Assembly: GCA_011050085.1 (NCBI GenBank) | Contig: DRGL01000014.1 | Location: 1-64,000 of the forward strand | Source of the DNA: Pricia antarctica | GTDB taxonomy: Bacteria > Bacteroidota > Bacteroidia > Flavobacteriales > Flavobacteriaceae | Direction of reading: 5' to 3' | Length of the DNA stretch: 64,000 bases | In this document: piece by piece, positions 62,078 through 64,000 of the stretch | Position numbering within the stretch: the first letter of the stretch is position 1 | Layout: each line of letters opens with the position of its first letter | Notes under the pieces: model-generated | Database searches by the model: none | The model's input: the letters and a program-made list of their open reading frames with translations, nothing else | What the model was told of the DNA's origin: nothing | Position numbers and translations under genes: made by a program

Positions 62078-62976
62078 TGCGTTACGGCGTTTTCCTTCGA
62101 CATCTTTCGTCGGGGAGAAACACCCATTCCCAGCTCCGGAATGACCAACAGCGGAATCTGCGTATGAAAGGCTACCCTTTTTACCACAGGTTCGCGGGTC
62201 ATACGCTCCATATGGCTATGTTGGTAATTGAGCATGGCGAGCAAGTGGATATCCAGTTCGTTGGTAAAAATCTCCAAGGTTCTTGACACCGAATTCAGCT
62301 CCGTTACCGTATGGACGTAATGCTCCACATCTTTCAAATACTTACGGAGCATACCTAAATTAAATTGCTGTAGTTCCGTCAACGCCTTGATCTCGTATTG
62401 CACGTGAACGATTCGTATGACCGCGTCGTAAGCATTTGCCATATCAATCAAGGGCTGTAGTTCAGATGTTGTATAGAATCTATTAAAATCCGTTGCAAAA
62501 GCGATTTCCGAAGGTGTGCTAAATTCAAAATGTTGGGGAATGGCCAAGACCGGACAGTTCTTGATCGACTTGATGATGCGTACCGTATTGCTTCCCATAA
62601 AGACTTCCTCGGTACCCGATGCACCCTTGGTGCCGGTTATGATCAGATCGATGTCATCGTTTTCGATAACCTCCTTGATTTCATCCACCAACAAACTGAA
62701 CGAAGAAATGGTCTTAAAACTATGGTCGGGATTGTCAAAGGTCTTTTTAATCCGCCTTACGGACTCTTTTAAACCGCGTTCGGAATGCATGTGTGCACCG
62801 TCCTCCAAAGAGCCTCCATCTAGGGTAGCGGCCAAGAAGCGGCTACTCGCTATCGCCGGAGTATAAACGTTCAATAAGTGAAAGGTACATTTTTCATTAT
62901 TGAAAAGTTGTATCGCATATCGTGTCGCGTTCCAGGCGTTCTCGGAAAAATCCGTAGGTATCAAAATGTTCTTCAT
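62074..62976 (-). CDS. Universal stress protein (two UspA domains)
   Basis: A 300-residue protein read from the ATG at 62976, where the typical M-K-N-I-L-I-P-T-D-F-S-E-N-A begins. Two UspA-like domains are present. The first carries the nucleotide loop G-T-K-G-A-S-G ... G-S-N-T (about residues 122-142). The second (residues 150-295) is diverged, starts A-F-A-T-D-F and lacks a clear loop. It is a cytoplasmic stress protein, commonly FNR-controlled; it lies next to an FNR-type gene on the same strand. Confidence 0.9.
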   Translation of the reverse strand: MKNILIPTDFSENAWNATRYAIQLFNNEKCTFHLLNVYTPAIASSRFLAATLDGGSLEDGAHMHSERGLKESVRRIKKTFDNPDHSFKTISSFSLLVDEIKEVIENDDIDLIITGTKGASGTEEVFMGSNTVRIIKSIKNCPVLAIPQHFEFSTPSEIAFATDFNRFYTTSELQPLIDMANAYDAVIRIVHVQYEIKALTELQQFNLGMLRKYLKDVEHYVHTVTELNSVSRTLEIFTNELDIHLLAMLNYQHSHMERMTREPVVKRVAFHTQIPLLVIPELGMGVSPRRKMSKENAVTH

Positions 62977-63062
62977 AATTCCAATGCTAATGGGATATAT
63001 GCACAAAATTAGAAGAAGCCAATAACGGAAACTATGATATTTATCAGGTTTTTAAAGAAAAA

Positions 63063-63764
63063 TCAAAACCCTTCCACCACCTCTTCAAGTCCTTTTTCGT
63101 CGGCGATGGCCACTTTTTTACCGGAAGTTTCCAGCAGTCCCTTTTTCTTGAATTCGGAAATGATGCGGATACACGATTCGGTGGCCGTACCGACCACGTT
63201 GGCAATATCTTCACGGGAAAGGGTCAAGGTAAGAAAACCATCCTTGTCCTCTCCAAAGTTGGATTTCAAATAAAGAAATGCCTGCGCAATACGCTGTTTG
63301 ACCGTTTTTTGGCCCATATTTACGATAACATCGTCGGCCTCCTTAAGGTCGTGGGCCATATGGCGAAGGACTTCAACGCCAAAATTGGGATTGGTGTTCA
63401 GCGTGGTCGTAATGATATCCTTGGGAATAAAACAGATTTCCATATCATCTACGGCCTTGGCACTCAGGTTCGAAAACTCTTCGGCGATTACGGAGCGTTG
63501 GCCGATAACTTCGCCCTTGGTCGCCAACTTTACGATTTGGTCCTTTCCGTTTTCGCTCAGCTTTGAAAGTTTCGACACGCCGCTACGCACACAAAACACA
63601 CCGTCAAGCTTTTCCCCCTCCTCAAAAATAGTCTCGCCCTTTTTAACGGTTTTGGTAATTTTTGAATCGGAGACCTTTTTTAGTTCTTCCTTGCCCATTG
63701 CACGTAAGGCATTGAACTGCCTTACAATACAACTTTCACAACGGGTACGCATTCCCTCTTTCAT
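63063..63764 (-). CDS. FNR-type Crp family regulator
   Basis: A 233-residue regulator read from the ATG at 63764. The N-terminus has C-E-S-C-I-V-R-Q-F (two Cys), typical of the Bacteroidota FNR-like group tied to low oxygen. A cyclic-nucleotide-like sensory domain (K-K-G-E-T-I-F-E-E-G-E) and a C-terminal helix-turn-helix (S-R-E-D-I-A-N-V-V-G-T-A-T-E-S-C-I-R) follow; E-S-x-x-R is the DNA-reading motif of FNR/Crp. It probably controls the adjacent universal stress gene and the divergent gene at 63976. Confidence 0.9.
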   Translation of the reverse strand: MKEGMRTRCESCIVRQFNALRAMGKEELKKVSDSKITKTVKKGETIFEEGEKLDGVFCVRSGVSKLSKLSENGKDQIVKLATKGEVIGQRSVIAEEFSNLSAKAVDDMEICFIPKDIITTTLNTNPNFGVEVLRHMAHDLKEADDVIVNMGQKTVKQRIAQAFLYLKSNFGEDKDGFLTLTLSREDIANVVGTATESCIRIISEFKKKGLLETSGKKVAIADEKGLEEVVEGF

Positions 63765-63914
63765 TTTTCTGTTTTTTGCTGTTGTCCTGTGCTTGCTTTG
63801 CCTGAGTTGCATTTATTCCGCTCTTTAATTCGAGTATTTTTTTAATGAAAATATTCTTTTTGGCCTATTCGCATAATGTTAATGTAAAAATACAAATAAC
63901 AAAAACAGCCCAAC

Positions 63915-63958
63915 ATGACATTTATCATATTTTAGATTGTGCATCGGCCGCATATTTG
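63915..63958 (+). promoter_or_regulatory. FNR-box-like site with downstream -7 element
   Basis: ATGAC-ATTT-ATCAT at 63915-63928 matches seven of ten positions of the FNR consensus TTGAT-N4-ATCAA. A CATATTTG at 63951-63958 matches the Bacteroidota -7 element at seven of eight positions. The predicted transcription start near 63963 puts the FNR box at about -41.5, the classical activating position. Confidence 0.5.
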
Positions 63959-63975
63959 CATCAGGTATAAGCAAA

Positions 63976-64000
63976 ATGTGTATGGATACGGTCAACTGTT
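63976..64000 (+). CDS. Start of a gene cut by the window edge, possibly a CcoI-type copper ATPase
   Basis: Only the first eight codons are visible (M-C-M-D-T-V-N-C). The M-D-T-V-N-C start fits the N-terminal C-F-H-C-G segment of cbb3-oxidase copper transporters (CcoI/FixI), and an FNR gene divergent to it is the common arrangement in Flavobacteriia. The call is a guess from context; the next bases would settle it. Confidence 0.35.

Noticed and set aside
1-64000. tRNA, rRNA and insertion sequence genes
   Set aside because: I looked for transposase frames and for tRNA-like cloverleaf ends and saw none that could be supported; a covariance-model scan would be decisive.

Overview
This window looks like the chromosome of a marine-type Flavobacteriaceae bacterium (phylum Bacteroidota). 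Evidence: a complete Bacteroidota-style Tra conjugation operon, a promoter with the TAnnTTTG -7 element, AraC/TolB/TPR hybrid regulators, many families common in Flavobacteriia (DUF4386, DUF998, DUF1772, DUF5367), and starts that rarely show a strong Shine-Dalgarno. All identifications come from reading the sequence; no database search was run.

Bases 1 to about 31,000 are the internal part of an integrative conjugative element. The first 2.9 kb (minus strand) is a PRTRC (ParB-Related, ThiF-Related Cassette) operon: protein E, a ubiquitin-like protein C ending in glycine, a protein in the F position, an E2-like protein B with an E2-type cysteine motif, and an E1-like ThiF protein cut by the window edge. 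Next on the minus strand come a 1668-residue DNA methylase/helicase, three proteins I do not recognise, and an M23 peptidase. From 11,010 the plus strand carries two Toprim-type primase-like proteins, a DUF3945-like protein, a VirD4-type coupling protein, an XRE-like regulator, a dense array of short AT-rich palindromes, ParA, a DUF3408-like partner, and then TraE, TraF, the VirB4-type ATPase TraG, TraI, TraJ, TraK, TraM, TraN, TraO and a very large TraQ-like surface lipoprotein made of nine tandem Ig-like repeats. No relaxase or integrase was recognised here, so the element should continue to the left.

Bases 31,000 to 61,700 are accessory chromosome bounded by two diverged copies of a dispersed intergenic repeat (31,143-31,280 and 61,581-61,715). 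The most unusual locus is at 33,860-34,292: three tandem genes for 37 to 40 residue paralogous peptides, divergent from an AraC-TolB-TPR regulator and upstream of a beta-barrel protein and an ankyrin lipoprotein. The rest holds acyltransferase, hydrolase and serine beta-lactamase-like genes (four of the last, one fused to a CPBP protease), an ECF sigma factor with a membrane partner, a second TPR/AraC regulator with the reverse domain order, small membrane proteins, an NmrA-like reductase, a Crp/Fnr regulator, an adenylate cyclase and several decaying genes (a barrel protein with a stop codon in its signal peptide, a frameshifted Vat-type acetyltransferase, an AraC 3' remnant).

The last 2 kb looks like ordinary core genome: a universal stress protein and an FNR-type regulator, divergent from the first codons of what is probably a CcoI-type copper ATPase. 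An FNR-box-like site lies about 41.5 bases upstream of that gene's inferred transcription start.
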